From NCBI GenBank assembly GCA_001599915.1, contig BCIG01000001.1, forward strand, positions 806,001 through 870,000: a DNA stretch of 64,000 nucleotides, given 5' to 3'. The notes under the pieces were generated by a model. That model was not told the DNA's origin. It was given only the letters and a program-made list of their open reading frames with translations, and did not search any database. Both the position numbers and the translations under genes were made by a program. Shown one piece after another: positions 23,295 through 35,600 of this stretch. The stretch comes from Symbiotaphrina buchneri (taxonomy: Eukaryota; Ascomycota; Symbiotaphrinales; Symbiotaphrinaceae). Within the stretch, counting starts at the first letter, position 1. Each line of letters begins with the position of its first letter.

Positions 23295-23304
23295 ATATAT
23301 ATAT
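23295..23304 (-). promoter_or_regulatory. TATA element of the 5S gene
   Basis: An alternating AT run sits 22-31 bp upstream of the 5S start. External TATA boxes at this spacing are known to assist Pol III initiation at fungal 5S and tRNA genes. The function here is inferred from position. Confidence 0.6.
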
Positions 23305-26300
23305 GAACGTCCTTAAGGGTTATGGAAAGGAAGTATGCAAAGAAGGTAAGTATGTACTATAGACTTTGCGAAGGGATGATGCACGGTTAGAAATGGAAAT
23401 TGCAGAGTTGTCTTATAATCCACAAATAGATAAGGTACCTTAAGGGTTAAAAGACACTTATATTCAGGGACCAGGTAGATTCAACGTTCTCTCCTAACCT
23501 CGTGGAGTAGATGCTTGAAACTATGGTCAGCCGTACGCAATATGGAAGGTTCAGGATTGTAGTTGATACACATTTGGACACTAGCTGCAAGGGAAGGTGT
23601 CAGACATACAGATTTTGGGTTGAGATTAGAGGCATGGGATATAGATTGAATGATTGCGTATGACAATGGAGATGTAAATTGTAAGCTGATCACGATGCGT
23701 AAATTTGTAAATGCAGAATTGGGACAACCCCCCCCATAAGGCATGAACTCAATGGCAGGGTAATTTGATCCATCAAGAGATTTAATGACAATTGAAATTT
23801 GTTCATGTGAAAAAGGACACGATCACAATGTTACGCATTGTCGACAATGTCAGAATAGAAGAGTCTAACATGAAGGGCTGAGTAGGAGAGGAACAACCGA
23901 GATGATGGACGTCTGTTCTTCGGTCAATGTACAATTGAGAACTGCCCGGTTAAGGTAGATGACAAGCAAATGGATTGGCATTTAGCCAATCTCTTACGAG
24001 AGCAATCAGCAAATACCAAGGGGACGAGACGGAGCGGACCGTCTATTGATCAAAGGAATGAGAAGACGATTAAAGATAATAAAGAGGAGATCACACCCCA
24101 CCAGAAGAGGATTCGCTGATCTTAATGACACCAGGCCTCCGTATAAACGGGCGTATGTGATAGCCTGTACGTCGCGCAGTGAGTTGCATACTGCTCCATT
24201 CTCCATCGTCTAAGATCTGCGATGCGCACATTCTCTGAGCGGACCGGGGGCATCTCAGAGGTGAAATATGCCAAGCACATCGCTTTCCCAGTGAACACCG
24301 CTAGATAACTGGTCAGTCTATCCAGTTCCTGATATCATCTACGTAGTAGCAGTGGATAAAAAACTATTTCAGCCGAGAGCCCTGGACCCTTGCGGCGGGC
24401 CATGACGCAGTCGCAGACCTTCCGCATCAGGCAGGAGACCCCGCCCGTCAAGTAGGAAGATCTTTCGTAATGCCCAGAACCTACCTCTTAGCTCCATACT
24501 CGCAACAAGATCTCAGGGACGCGGGGTTGCGACGAGCGAGCCGAATGGTCCGATTGCAGATCAAACGTCGAGGACCCCACTTGTTTCATCCTTGTAATGT
24601 CGGTAAGAGACAAAGCAGCCAAAGCAGCCAAACAAGAGTTAAAGGTGCTGTCAGTGCGTTTTTAATCGAGTCGCTACTGCTGAAGACAGATGGCCGTTGT
24701 GGGGGAAAGGTTGCGTGACAGAACGGTGTTCCGAGCATTGTCGCGGCTCATGTTTGGGAAGGAGATGATCAATGCCTTGTTGGTGCAGAAGATCTGATGT
24801 GTTCAGACGGCGGTGTAAAGATCTTCGGCGGTAGTGTCTTGGTCAAAAGTGGACTCGTCAACAGTCACGAAAGTATCACCAGCAGTAGATCCAGATCGTC
24901 CGTTTTGAGAGCAAGGAGTCCTTGCTTGAAGAACAATGAGGTGCGTCTCGGGGAGTGAGGTGGAAGAAGGTGTCTACAACTTGAGGGCGGTGAACAAGAC
25001 GTCCCGAGTGTGATCTTCACATGCAGCAATTGAAACCCCTATTTGCGGAGTGACGACGGGATGCACCTTAGCCGAGCCAACAGTACTTCGCATTGCTGGC
25101 TATTCAAGGGCTTTGAAGACGGACCAAATGCCGACCCCGCCATCTGTACTCCTTGCTGCTCGAGCTGGTATCGTCGTGTATCTGATACAAGAGTACTCGG
25201 AAGATAGGTAGAGATACTTTTCATCATTCTACGGTTGTTACTGGTCGAATCCAGCAGGCAATAATGAGAATGGCTGGCCAGAATCATGCACGGCGGCGAA
25301 TCACATCCAAAGGGAGAGGTTATAGGCTGGAACAGACTAATGTAGCTGCAGAAGATACCTGGTAGGCACATTTGAAAGTCGTTCGTGGTCCTGCTCCGAA
25401 TACTGCTTGAAGGCACCACTGCACAGTCTTGTACGAGTAGTATCAAACAAAATAAGAAGACGCTAATTAAATTTTGAATAAAGACTTGAGGTAGCACTCG
25501 AGCAGTCAGCGGTCAAGCGGGTTAAGGCCATGATAGCAAAGCAAGGAGATTGAAACCGGCAGTGGTGGTACAGCTTGCAAAAGATTGAGGGACCCGAGGG
25601 ATGTCGGCACGCCTAGCTGTAAGAAGCAAGGTGTCTGTTTATACTTGTGCACATGGTGAAAGTATGTATTGAACAAGCTTTTTTCTGCTGGCAGAATAAT
25701 CCTGGCGGTAAGCAGGACGTGATGACAAGATTGGCTGGCTCTTCAAGGTTCGGTACCTTTACGAGATCCAGGAAACCGTTTCTCTGAGGAGAGATCATTA
25801 GTTCAAGGGTTCAACCTTGTATTGGAGCATAAGGTATATTGAGATGCATCTTAGAGAGTCCACGTATGCGAACGGAAGCCGGAGTGCAGTAATCCCGACG
25901 TTTGGCCTCGTCGTTTTGCGTATGAAAAAAGGAGACGCGTCCTCTCAGCCCGCTAGCCAGTGCACCGGCAAGAAAGATCCGGCTACTGCCTTGCAGCGTT
26001 AGGTACGTCGTACTCGTACGGCATAGGCGTACCGCGTACAGTAAGGTACTCCTTCAGCGTATGCTGGGACTTTTGAAGGTCACGCAGGCCTTATTATTGG
26101 CGCCGCGCCTTGGCCGCTTTCCAGTGTTTCACCCGCAGTCAAAAGTCGAGGCAAAGCGGCGATGGTTGCTCCCGACCGTTTTGCGTTGTTCCTGAAGCTG
26201 GCAACGTATCTTGCATTACCAGGGTGCTTCTGACAGCGGCCAGCCAACTGGCCATATTCGATCTCCTGCTTTCGCCCCAGAGACTATGACAAGCGATTCT

Positions 26301-27286
26301 CCTCGCCCATTTGCTCCGTGTCACTGCAGTTGATATCGCAATAATTGGGCCCCTGAAGGACGCGACTCGTGCTCCCGCAGTGACCGCACCACCGTGTCTT
26401 AGTCTTCCGTTAATAGGCTAGTGAACCAAGAGAGTTTGCAAGGATGCCGCCTACTACAAACACGTCGAGTGGCCCATCGCAGAAGCGTCTGGATCCAAAA
26501 CCACTCCGACGCGACAATCAAAAAGTATTGCCCCTCTTCCTTCCGGAAAAAGGCTCAGAGGCTTGAAAATTGCAAGCATGAAGCGATTTCCATTTCTCCG
26601 CAGATAGGGCTCGTTCGCGGGCACACACAGCCGCTAGCTCTTCGGTGATGATGCTGCACACTCTCTGTGTCATCCGCTAGATACGCGCTGATAAGCTTTT
26701 TCCTAGAGAATTGGAGAAGTCGCGAAGTGCGTCAAGCCGTCAAACAGGGACACAATATAACAGATATCAGTATCCATGGGGCAATGGCCAGGGTGTCAAA
26801 CATCGATCGTCGCTGTTATGAGTAGGTTACCTTAGTGTTCTGGAGATCTATAAGATCTAATTGATGTGAGGGACGGTTCGCAACTCTTTTAACCTTCTCA
26901 TCCTCGGAGACGCAGGGTGTGTGTTGTGCCACCATTTCTGGGATGCCTTACCAGCAACTGCTACCTGGACGCAAGTCTCGTTGGGAGAGACGGACCCTCT
27001 CTGCGTATTGATACCCGTACCGGTACCGGGGTAAAGTATCAGTACTCAAAATCTTAACGTAGTCGACGGATGAAAGACCAACAAAATAGAATGTGAGCAG
27101 TCAGCTTGTGGAAGAGACACCTAGTCCAAAGACGAAGCCGCATGCTTACAATTGCTCACCGGTGACGGCCTCAAAGTCAGCAGCCGGACCAATTACTGGC
27201 CATATCTGCAACAGGACCTGTAGAGGCTTGGTGAATTTCAACATGAACGGGACGGCCCAGTAAGGTATCCTCGCTGACTTAAGGTA

Positions 27287-27307
27287 CTACTACTCCGCAG
27301 GTAGTAG
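27287..27307. repeat. 7-bp inverted repeat with 7-nt loop
   Basis: CTACTAC at 27287-27293 and GTAGTAG at 27301-27307 form a perfect stem around TCCGCAG. It is preceded by TTAAGGTAC. There is no U-run, so it is not an obvious terminator; the role is unknown. Confidence 0.5.
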
Positions 27308-28771
27308 TTGAGTGTAACAGAACAAGGTTCATAAAACGGAGAATTCTTTAGCGGCAGGCCTCTCCTGAAGCGGCGTCAGGGATTTGATGCCCACATGCTC
27401 TTCTCCTTGACCAGTCTCACAGACGACACGACATAGAGCTTCCCTGGACCCACGAGCAGCTTGTCCGGAAGGCCCTAGAAACGGATCTGGGTCTGCACCA
27501 AAGCCTGCCAGATCAAGCACGGATTCTGTTACTTCTCGATAGATGGGTGAATCCATAAGAGCGAAGCCGCTAGAGCTATGTCAAGCATCTGCATGCTTCC
27601 ATAGGGGCAGGTACCTTTGGGGCTACCGGCTGTAGCTCCCGAAGTTCGTAAGATTGAACAGTGAAAATAGCCTCATTCGAATCCAGCACCATTCTACCGA
27701 CGGTTAAGCGTGAGCCCCGGCAGACGAATAATGGTCTCGACCGAAACCATATTTGAGAGTATGCGGCAGAGATATCTGCACTCGGTGCTGCATCGTCCAC
27801 GCCGGGAAGACAAGCAATCAGCAGGTTATGCTCCTCATTTCGTCGAGCAGAAAGCAACAGTGTGTTTTAGGATCTCTCAATAATGAGGACTTTAAATCGA
27901 GGGCCAAGCATGTGCTCGTGGTCTAAGAATGTTGTGTGGTGTAATCGTTGGTATGGACAGCTGTCATTTTTGTAACACCAACGAAAGAATGATACGGTAA
28001 TAGTAAGGTACCGGACCGCTTCGTACTGTACTGGTGGGCGGGTACATGCTGATAGGTAGAGTCAAGGTAGTGAATGTGGTTCGCGCTTTAGGCGGTTCAC
28101 TACTGCTCGCATTTGTCGCTCGTCGTACCGTAAACTCCGTACCGCTTCGTAGCGTAGCACCACCCAACGATTTAGCCCGTCTCCTGCCAATAATCCAACA
28201 CCACTCTCACGGCTTCATCATCATCATCCTTCCAAAACTGTCCTCGACCCTTGCAACCCTTCCGACTCCCCTTCATCCTCTGGGATCTCTGGCACCTCAT
28301 TCTTCTGATTCTTACCTTCTTCTTTTCTTTGGTTTACCTTGTTCACCCTTCCGCCCTTATCCTGTTGCTGTTTCCCGTCCAGCAGCAATCCTCCCCTTTT
28401 TGCAAATCGCCCGACATTCGCTTGGAACCCCTTGAGCAACGCCGACAGCTGAGCTGATTCGATTCGAGCTCGTCAGGACCTCTCAGTAATAAATGGAGTC
28501 CTGCTAGAATCTCTGTTTTGATCTTCATTGCCCTGAAGTCAAAAAGATTCTGCAATCCCAGTCACTTGCCCACCTGGGTCGCTGGCAGCCTTTCATTAAG
28601 GCCGGACACGTTGAAGGTTCTGTCCATTCCTCTTATCTTGCACTTGCCTTTCCCTTTCGGCACCTCCCCCACAATCAATTGGCCATGTGTTAGTTGTTGA
28701 ACCCTTCTCAACATCACATTGCTTTGCTTGGAACTCCTCGAATGTCTCTATTCCTGGCTTCCCATCTCAGG

Positions 28772-28900
28772 GTATGTGTATGATTGAAGAACCACGCCAA
28801 CCTCGCTATGCCCTCGACTCCTCAGAGACATCATATTATATGTGCCGTCTGTCAATGATCGGGACAACTTCCAGTCGTAGGCTAACGTGATCCTGAACAG
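28772..28900 (+). other. Probable 5'-UTR intron of BNI4
   Basis: A perfect GTATGT donor at 28772, a GCTAACG branch-site match at 28880-28886 and a GAACAG acceptor ending at 28900 lie 130 bp upstream of the BNI4 start. The surrounding leader is pyrimidine-rich, as transcribed fungal leaders often are. The inference comes from splice signals and position only. Confidence 0.55.
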
Positions 28901-29030
28901 GCATTCTAAACCTTTCCGTCGCTCATCAATCTCGCCGAGCTTCCCGCCAGCCTGTAGCTTCATCCTAGCTTGCAATTGGAGCGACGTGGTCGGAATATCT
29001 GTATTTCACCACAGCCACTCTCTGCTCATC

Positions 29031-31653
29031 ATGGCTGCTCTCGTTCAGACAATCCCTCAACAAGCAGGCACCATCTCTATGCTCCAAACACGTCCAGCCT
29101 CCGCCTCTGGTTCTTACCAGCCATCACCACCTGTACAATCCTATCAGAACAATCCCCGGCAAATGCCTCGAAACCTTTACAATCATGGAGGCATCAGTGT
29201 TGGTTCGTCAGGCTATCGAGGCACAGCGGTGTCTCCGGTTGCTCCGTACGCTTTCACGGCTACACCTGGTCTTGGTGGAAGCAATCAGGCACGTCCTGGT
29301 CAATTGACACCTCATCTTCGACAAGAGAACCGAACACTATCCGCTCCGTCCATTCCCTACTCACAGCAAACTATCGCCAAAGACCCTTTCCCTACGGTCG
29401 GCCTGTCCGGTACTTCCGCAAACCCTCAATTCCAGCCTACCCGCTCGCAGGATGACTCTCATATGAACCGCCAGCCGGCTACATTTGATGCGAACATTCG
29501 CCCTATCTCCATGATAGATCTGTCAGCCCCTAGCTTTCCGTCTAGCTCAGGTGCTAAGGCTACGCCCGACCGTTATCGTCGAGGCCACCGGCGACCAGAA
29601 ACAAATCTGCCGACAGCAAACCAACAGCGGGTCACTTTCCCAAGCGGCTCAGCCATGCCGTCAGGATCTGGGATGGCGACGGTCGGTCATTTGTACAATC
29701 CACCTCAAATGGGCAAGAACACCAGTGCTGATGACATGGCTCTGTATCGCCAGCCATCATCGGACCGTGATCGTGCTTCGCGGCGGCGGAGTATTGGAAA
29801 CTTCAATTTCACTGCATCTACCTTGTCTGGGCCTTGGGACCCTGCGGCGGCGCAACACAATCTGCTTCCTGATCCTCCGCAGGCGGTGGCACGTCCTGAC
29901 GTTTTCACTCGGACCGCCACATCCCCTGTGCTTCGACCTACTACACATAATAGAACTGCAAGCACGGAGAGCGCATCCTCCAGCAGAAGCAGTTCGAAGC
30001 CCCCTTCTGTAAGTCTTATCATAGGTCCCCACAACGACTTTAGTGCTTGGTTGGCCTCGGCATTCTTCGGCAGCCTGGAATAAGGGGCTCATTTCGCTAA
30101 CGAACTGTCACAGATCAAGCGAGATAACGCGCTGTCAGTGACGACGGCGAACCTTCCTACCCAAACGCAGGCTGCTCCCAAAAACGAAGTTCGACCTGCG
30201 AATGTTCCTCCTCGTGGGTCATCCGATGTCAACAAACGGATGCAGAACCCCTCTCGTCTATCTCAGCCTTTGACGCTGAGCCCAACCTCTCCTATCAGCA
30301 ACCAAGCCCACAATGATCACCCCACCATCAATGTCAATCATGACGCGCCCTCGCCAGGACATGCGGTTGCGGATAGCCCTGCAGCGCAGCAACTTGCTTC
30401 GCTCAATGACAAGGATGGAAAGAAGGGGAGGAAATCTCGATTTAGAAGAGCATTCTCTTTCGGGAGCGCGGCCGAGTTGCGACGGGCTGCCGGTGAGGCT
30501 ACACCTAGCAAGGAGACACCTATTGAGCGAGCGAGGTTGAGAAAAGAACGATACCCGGATGAAGATGATGCCGAACAAGCTGCTATTGCGCAAAAGCAGG
30601 AGCAAGCTGGACTGGGTGAAAGCATTTATTCGAAGGGACAAGGTCGATTCTTTTCGGGTTCGACCGATAATCTGTCCATTTCCTCTACGGCCTCGTCTGC
30701 CTCTATCATGATTCGCAAGATGGGCAAAGGGATGAAGAAGTCCACCAGGTCGTTGGTTGGCCTTTTTAGACCGAAGTCAGTTATCGGGGTACCAGCTGCG
30801 GACTCTCCGGTTCCTGAACCGACGCTTGCTCAGGTATCAATGGTTACTGTCGAAGCCGAGCGGGAAAAGGTCAACATCAACGCCAATCCACATGAACAGG
30901 TCGGAGGTGGCACTGGTTTTCCAAAACTCGAGCGAAATTCACTGGATGCTGGTAATGCAGCTGCTCCTTATCGAACCTCCATTAGCTCCGCGGTGGACAG
31001 CGGTAGCAGCCAGCACTCAAGGCGCAGCATCGTCGGCGGAGAAAAGGAGCGTGCAGATGTCCTTGCCGCTGTCAAGAAGGGAATCTTGAAACGTAAGATG
31101 TTCCAGATCACATCTGTTACTGCTGCTAACAATATGCAGGTGCTGGCACTGATTCAAACAATTCTTCTCCCGTTGTCAAGCCTGTTGACATCAACAAGAC
31201 AATGGACTTCAATCTTCCCGTCATTCCTCGTATTAGCGACAGTCCAAGTTCGAGTGTTTCAAGCAGTCCCAGCCATGAGCACCCTCCACGCTCGGGGCAT
31301 AGGCGAACTGACTCAGTCACCATCGAAGGGGAGGACTACTTCCTGTCGATGCCTAAGCTTCACGGTGATTCTAAGAGTGCACCGAACACTCCGCATGGGA
31401 GTATGAAGAATATCAAGTTTAGTCCGCGCATTCAGTTTCACGACACCTGGCCGAGTCAGGAGTATGACAGGCGTGGGGATATTGCTACGTGCAATCGCTT
31501 GACCCCAATGCTGGCTCAGCAAATCAAGGAGGAGCTCAATACTTTCAAAATGGTAAGTGCATCTTCTTGCCGTCAATTCTGGCTGCAGTGGCTGATAATG
31601 CTCAGGAAATGGAGGTTCATGAGTCTTCCAAGGTTTACACACATTTCTTTTGA
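29031..31653 (+). CDS. BNI4: Bni4-like PP1-targeting protein
   Basis: The CDS is join(29031..30008, 30114..31092, 31140..31552, 31606..31653), 805 aa. Most of it is disordered, rich in Ser/Pro/Gln/Asn, with basic patches (KKGRKSRFRRAFSFGS) and KKGILKR late in the protein. The diagnostic part is the C-terminus: an RVxF-type PP1-docking motif (KNIKFSPRI), HDTW, EYDRR, DIATCNRLTP, LAQQIKEELN and a final YTHFF. In yeast Bni4 this region recruits the PP1 catalytic subunit Glc7 to the bud neck, where it helps localise chitin synthase III. In a filamentous fungus a role at septa or tips is inferred. The last exon is only 48 nt, and the phase-0 splice at 31552/31606 (FKM|EMEVHE) is needed to complete the motif. 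It is convergent with LHS1. Confidence 0.88.
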
Positions 31654-32674
31654 TGGGATGAATAGTCGGCGTCTGGGTCGAATCGTTACGGGTTGAAGGA
31701 TAGGGCATCGCGACAACATCATTCTTGGGACATCCTGCAAAGCGCTTGCATTTGTTCGCAATTCAGCATTGTTTGTCATCGGCATTTGAAACGGCGTTTA
31801 CATGAATATCGCACTGCAGAGTCCGCATCAGATCTCCTTCTCAACTTCGGCAATACAACGTCATTGAGACAACTGGCATACAGAAAACCCTCGGGTGTGG
31901 TGACAGGTCCATGGAACAACAAAATTGTTAGGGGTGGGAGGTCCACATGATGTGGTTGATCTTTCGAACGTTCACAATCGAAAGCTGTCGTGTCATGAGA
32001 CTCAGTCTGGCATTGTCTTGGTAGCATTTGGGTGTGACGTCTTTCAGCAGCTTTCTTACGGCAGCGTTGTATCTCCTGGTGCATTTCCATTGCTTTAATA
32101 CTGCGCTGTGGTTCTGACGGCATGATTTTCCAAGCAGGTTTCGCGAACGTCGTGTGTTCTGTCATTTGAGCATCTCTTTTCAAAGCACTGCGATGGTCTG
32201 GTTCTGCGAAATTGTTGAATGTTTAGTCGCCTTGTTTCTAAGCGGGCCATTGGGCCATCATGTATCTCCTCCAGCAAATGGTCGGTTCTCGTTGAAGCAT
32301 TTTGGAGGCCTGGCCTTTTTTTCAATGTTCTCTGAAGAAACAAGCATAATCTGATCGATCAACGTGAGATCTTTTCCTCTCCGACTGGGCTCCCCAATGT
32401 GATGTGAACAACATGACCCTTGTGTACGATGATGTAAAGAGTGCACCCTCATCGGATGAGCATGCGACTGCGGAGATGATTGGGTTTCGGAAATCTGCCG
32501 CCCCTGAAGCCGATCGGCGACAGGATGGATCATCAGCATTACGGCAGGGACTTAGACACCCGGCTATAAGATGGCTGGCTCCAAGGCTCGATGGACATGA
32601 CTGTAAAAGCATTTCATACTAGTATTTCTTTTATGCTACACCTAGAATGCAACGAACACATAAACAGTCCCCAA
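31654..32674. other. Convergent intergenic region
   Basis: About 1 kb between the 3' ends of BNI4 and LHS1. Short open frames on both strands show no family features or splice logic. It probably consists mostly of 3' UTRs and spacer. Confidence 0.5.
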
Positions 32675-35600
32675 CTATAGCTCATCATGGCCCTTCTTCT
32701 CCGCGCCTTCATTCACAGTTTCGTCCTCCACATTAACAGCAGGTGTCTCCTCCGCCACCGTGGACGACGACGACGCAGCCTTCTTCGCGCCCTTCCCGCT
32801 CTTCGTCTTAGCCTTCTTCGGCTTCCCCGACGAGGACGACGAGCCGGAGCCCCTGCCTCCCTTGGGCGGCAGGCGGGCCATGCGCTTCTGCAGCATGTCC
32901 ATGACGATGGCCTGCAGCTGTTTGGCCTTGGCCTCGATGTCGGCCGCGAGCAGGACGGGGTCCTCGTGCGGGGCGAGGGCGTCCTGGATGCTGAGTTTCT
33001 CCGTCAGCCAGGCCGAGACGGACTCGTACGTTGCGGCTATGCCCGCCGCGTCCTCGGCGGTGTATTCCGGGATGGCGGGGATGTCGGGCGTGCCCTTGGC
33101 TTTAGTGGAGCTGCTGGTGCTAGTGCTGGTGGAGGAGGACTCGTCTTCGTCTTCTAGAGAGGCGAAGTCGTCGGTGGATGAAGGCGAGGCTGAGGCCGAG
33201 GGAGTCGCGTCGGTATCGGTTGATGTTGATGATGATAGGACGGCTGACGAGGCGGATGATGCTGCTTGCTCGGCTTGTTCTTTGACCACGCTGGCTAGGG
33301 TTTTGGTCTGCTCGAGAGCCTCTCGGAGAAGACGGATCTGCTCAGGTCGCTTGATTGCCTCCTCTTTCCGGTGCTGGATCGGCTCCACGAGCTTCTTCAG
33401 TTCGGCAAGTTTGTCCTTGAATGCCTGCAATGGCGCATTCACCCCTTCTTCGTACAGCCATTCGCTGGCTTCCTGGAACTTCTTCTGGATAGCTAAACGC
33501 TCAGCTTCCGTAGACGCAGCGATAAACCCGGGGTCTTCGAGGAAGTCTCGGGCACGGTATGTGAACGCTTCCAGCGTGTTTAACGCCTCCTCCCGTTGAC
33601 GGCGTAATGCATCGGAGGCATCGAACGCTGCCAACCTCTCCTTGATTCTCTTGATGTCCGCATCAGCCAATTGTGACAGAACTGCAGACTTGGTCGTGAA
33701 GTCTATGTAGACTACTTCAACCTGTTTCTTTGATTCCGCCGCCTTCTTGGATGCTTTGGGGCTAGCTGAAGCTGTCTCGGCTTCAGATACAGAGCTTGAT
33801 GTGGCGGTATCAACTTCTTCCGAGGTTGAAGATGTAGAGTCGACCTCTTCTCCCTCCTTCAGCGGAGTCTGACTGTCCTTCTTGCCGCCGAAACCGAAGA
33901 AGCCTTTGACATCATCTACTACACCACCTTTTTTCTCGGTCTCGCAACTGACAGACCCTCCGACAACTTCTGGCAAGCCATCGACAGCACTGAGGCGGAT
34001 GGAGAATTTCGTACTGATATCCGCTGCTGTACAGCCAAACTTGTCCTTCAGGTGCGCCACCGAAGCGGTGAGATTCTTGGTCTGTACGCTCAGCACTGGT
34101 GCGTTTTCCCGTCCTGAAGCGTCTTCCGGAGGCAGCAATTGGTTGAGACTGAAGGAGAAATCCTCCAGATTCTTGAAAGGGACTTGTTTCTCCGCCCCAA
34201 CATGCGAGGTTGGGGTGAAGAGCTTCTGTTGTCGTGCTTTACCGTCAGACGTCCACTGTAGCTCAAAGCTGTAGCCAGAAATCTCCCCAGCTCTGATGTC
34301 TTTGACACGGAAGCTAGGGCTTAGGCCAGCTCCTCTGAAAGCAGCCCCAAACACCGCCGCTTCATCGGCATTGACGTTAGTCCGGATTTTGTCAGACACA
34401 ACCTGGCTTTCCAGCAATTTCTGGACGAACGGAGTCCTGCTACCACCGCCATGGAGAATGACAGAATCCAGATCGTTGAAAGTGAGGTTTGCCATGGTCA
34501 GTGCTCTTTGTATTGCTCCAAGAATACGCTCAGCGTGAGGAGTAACCAGTTCCTCGAACTCGACTCTGGTGATCTTGTACTTGAAACTGATATCTTCGTA
34601 GTAGAGTCCCTCAAAGCTCGCTGTCGTCTCAGTGTTTGCGCTGAGTACCTGTCTGATCCGCTCTGCTTCTTTCCACAACTTTGCAGCTGTTCTAGGATGT
34701 GCAAGAACGGCCTCTCTTGTCAAGGCGCCCAGCTTTTTGACTTTGGGCGACTCGACAAACTGGTCCACCATGTGATCCATGATGAGACCATTGAGCATAT
34801 CACCGCCGAAGGAGCGGTCCCAGCCCACACCCAACGCATTGACCTCTTGTATAGTCTTGTTGAACCTTCCAACGTCTTTGACTGTCCTGCCCTGGAATTT
34901 CAACACAGTCGCTGTCGTGGACCCGGCGCCAAGATCGAAGACCATATGATGCTCCGGTTTTCCTCCTTCATTGATACTAGGAAATGTTCTGGAAGTGGCG
35001 TAGTTCAATCCAACAGCCAACCCATCACTGACCAGAGCCAGCACCCTTAAGCCTGCCAGATCCGCCGCCAGTTCAACGGCCTTCCTTTCCTCTGCTGTAT
35101 AGAACACCGGGATCGTAATGACCACGTTCTCGATGACAGTGCCCTTCCCTGCCAGTGCCTCCGCATTGGCCCTGATATTCTGTAATTCCATGGCCAACAA
35201 CTCTTCGACTGCGAATGGCTCCTCCTTCGCATCGAAACTGGCGCTCTGGAATGCCAACGCAGCGTGCCCGCCCTCCTTCGGCTGCTCAATTAAGTTCAAG
35301 CCCGGATGCCGGAGACTGTATTCCCGCACGACCTCACTGCCCGCCACAACGTTGCCCAGTAGGTGCTTCAAATTGGGATAAACATCGCTAGGGTATCTCG
35401 CCGCAAGTGCCATGGCATCTCCGCCATACACTCTCTCCGGAAACACACCAGAAGCTGACGAAGCCCCCTTTACAGGCTTGAATGCGACGGCGGAGGCCTC
35501 TTTTCGCTTCGAATCCTTGCTCAACACTATTTCGAGAGGTATGCCTGGCTTGACCAAGGCGGCTTTGAGGTATTCGGTCCCAAGGTCGATGCCCAAAACC

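Larger units (their letters stand above)
22604..29030. other. 6.4-kb gene-poor block
   Basis: This is by far the longest stretch without a protein gene. It contains the 5S rRNA gene at 23155-23273, a poly-C run (9 C at about 23729-23737), several GGTACC/TTAAGG palindromes, a CTACTAC/GTAGTAG hairpin at 27287-27307, and the presumed 5' leader with an intron of BNI4 (28772-28900). Base composition appears mixed and not strongly AT-skewed, so heavy repeat-induced mutation is not evident. I found no terminal repeats, transposase motifs or convincing exons. Two neighbouring minus-strand frames at 27329-27857 are protein-like in composition but could not be joined into a gene. Confidence 0.6.

Noticed and set aside
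25039-25497. 152-codon minus-strand frame with a hydrophobic N-terminus in the gene-poor block
   Set aside because: There is no cleavage site that convinces, no family resemblance and no supporting splice or neighbouring exon; frames of this length occur by chance in 6 kb.
27329-27857. Two consecutive minus-strand frames that might be one gene
   Set aside because: The upstream frame has no ATG start after its preceding stop, and no donor/acceptor pair joins the frames in phase. Kept only as a note in the gene-poor block.
22604-28771. Transposon or virus-like fossil in the gene-poor block
   Set aside because: No long terminal or inverted repeats, target-site duplications, or recognisable transposase, reverse transcriptase or integrase fragments were seen on either strand.
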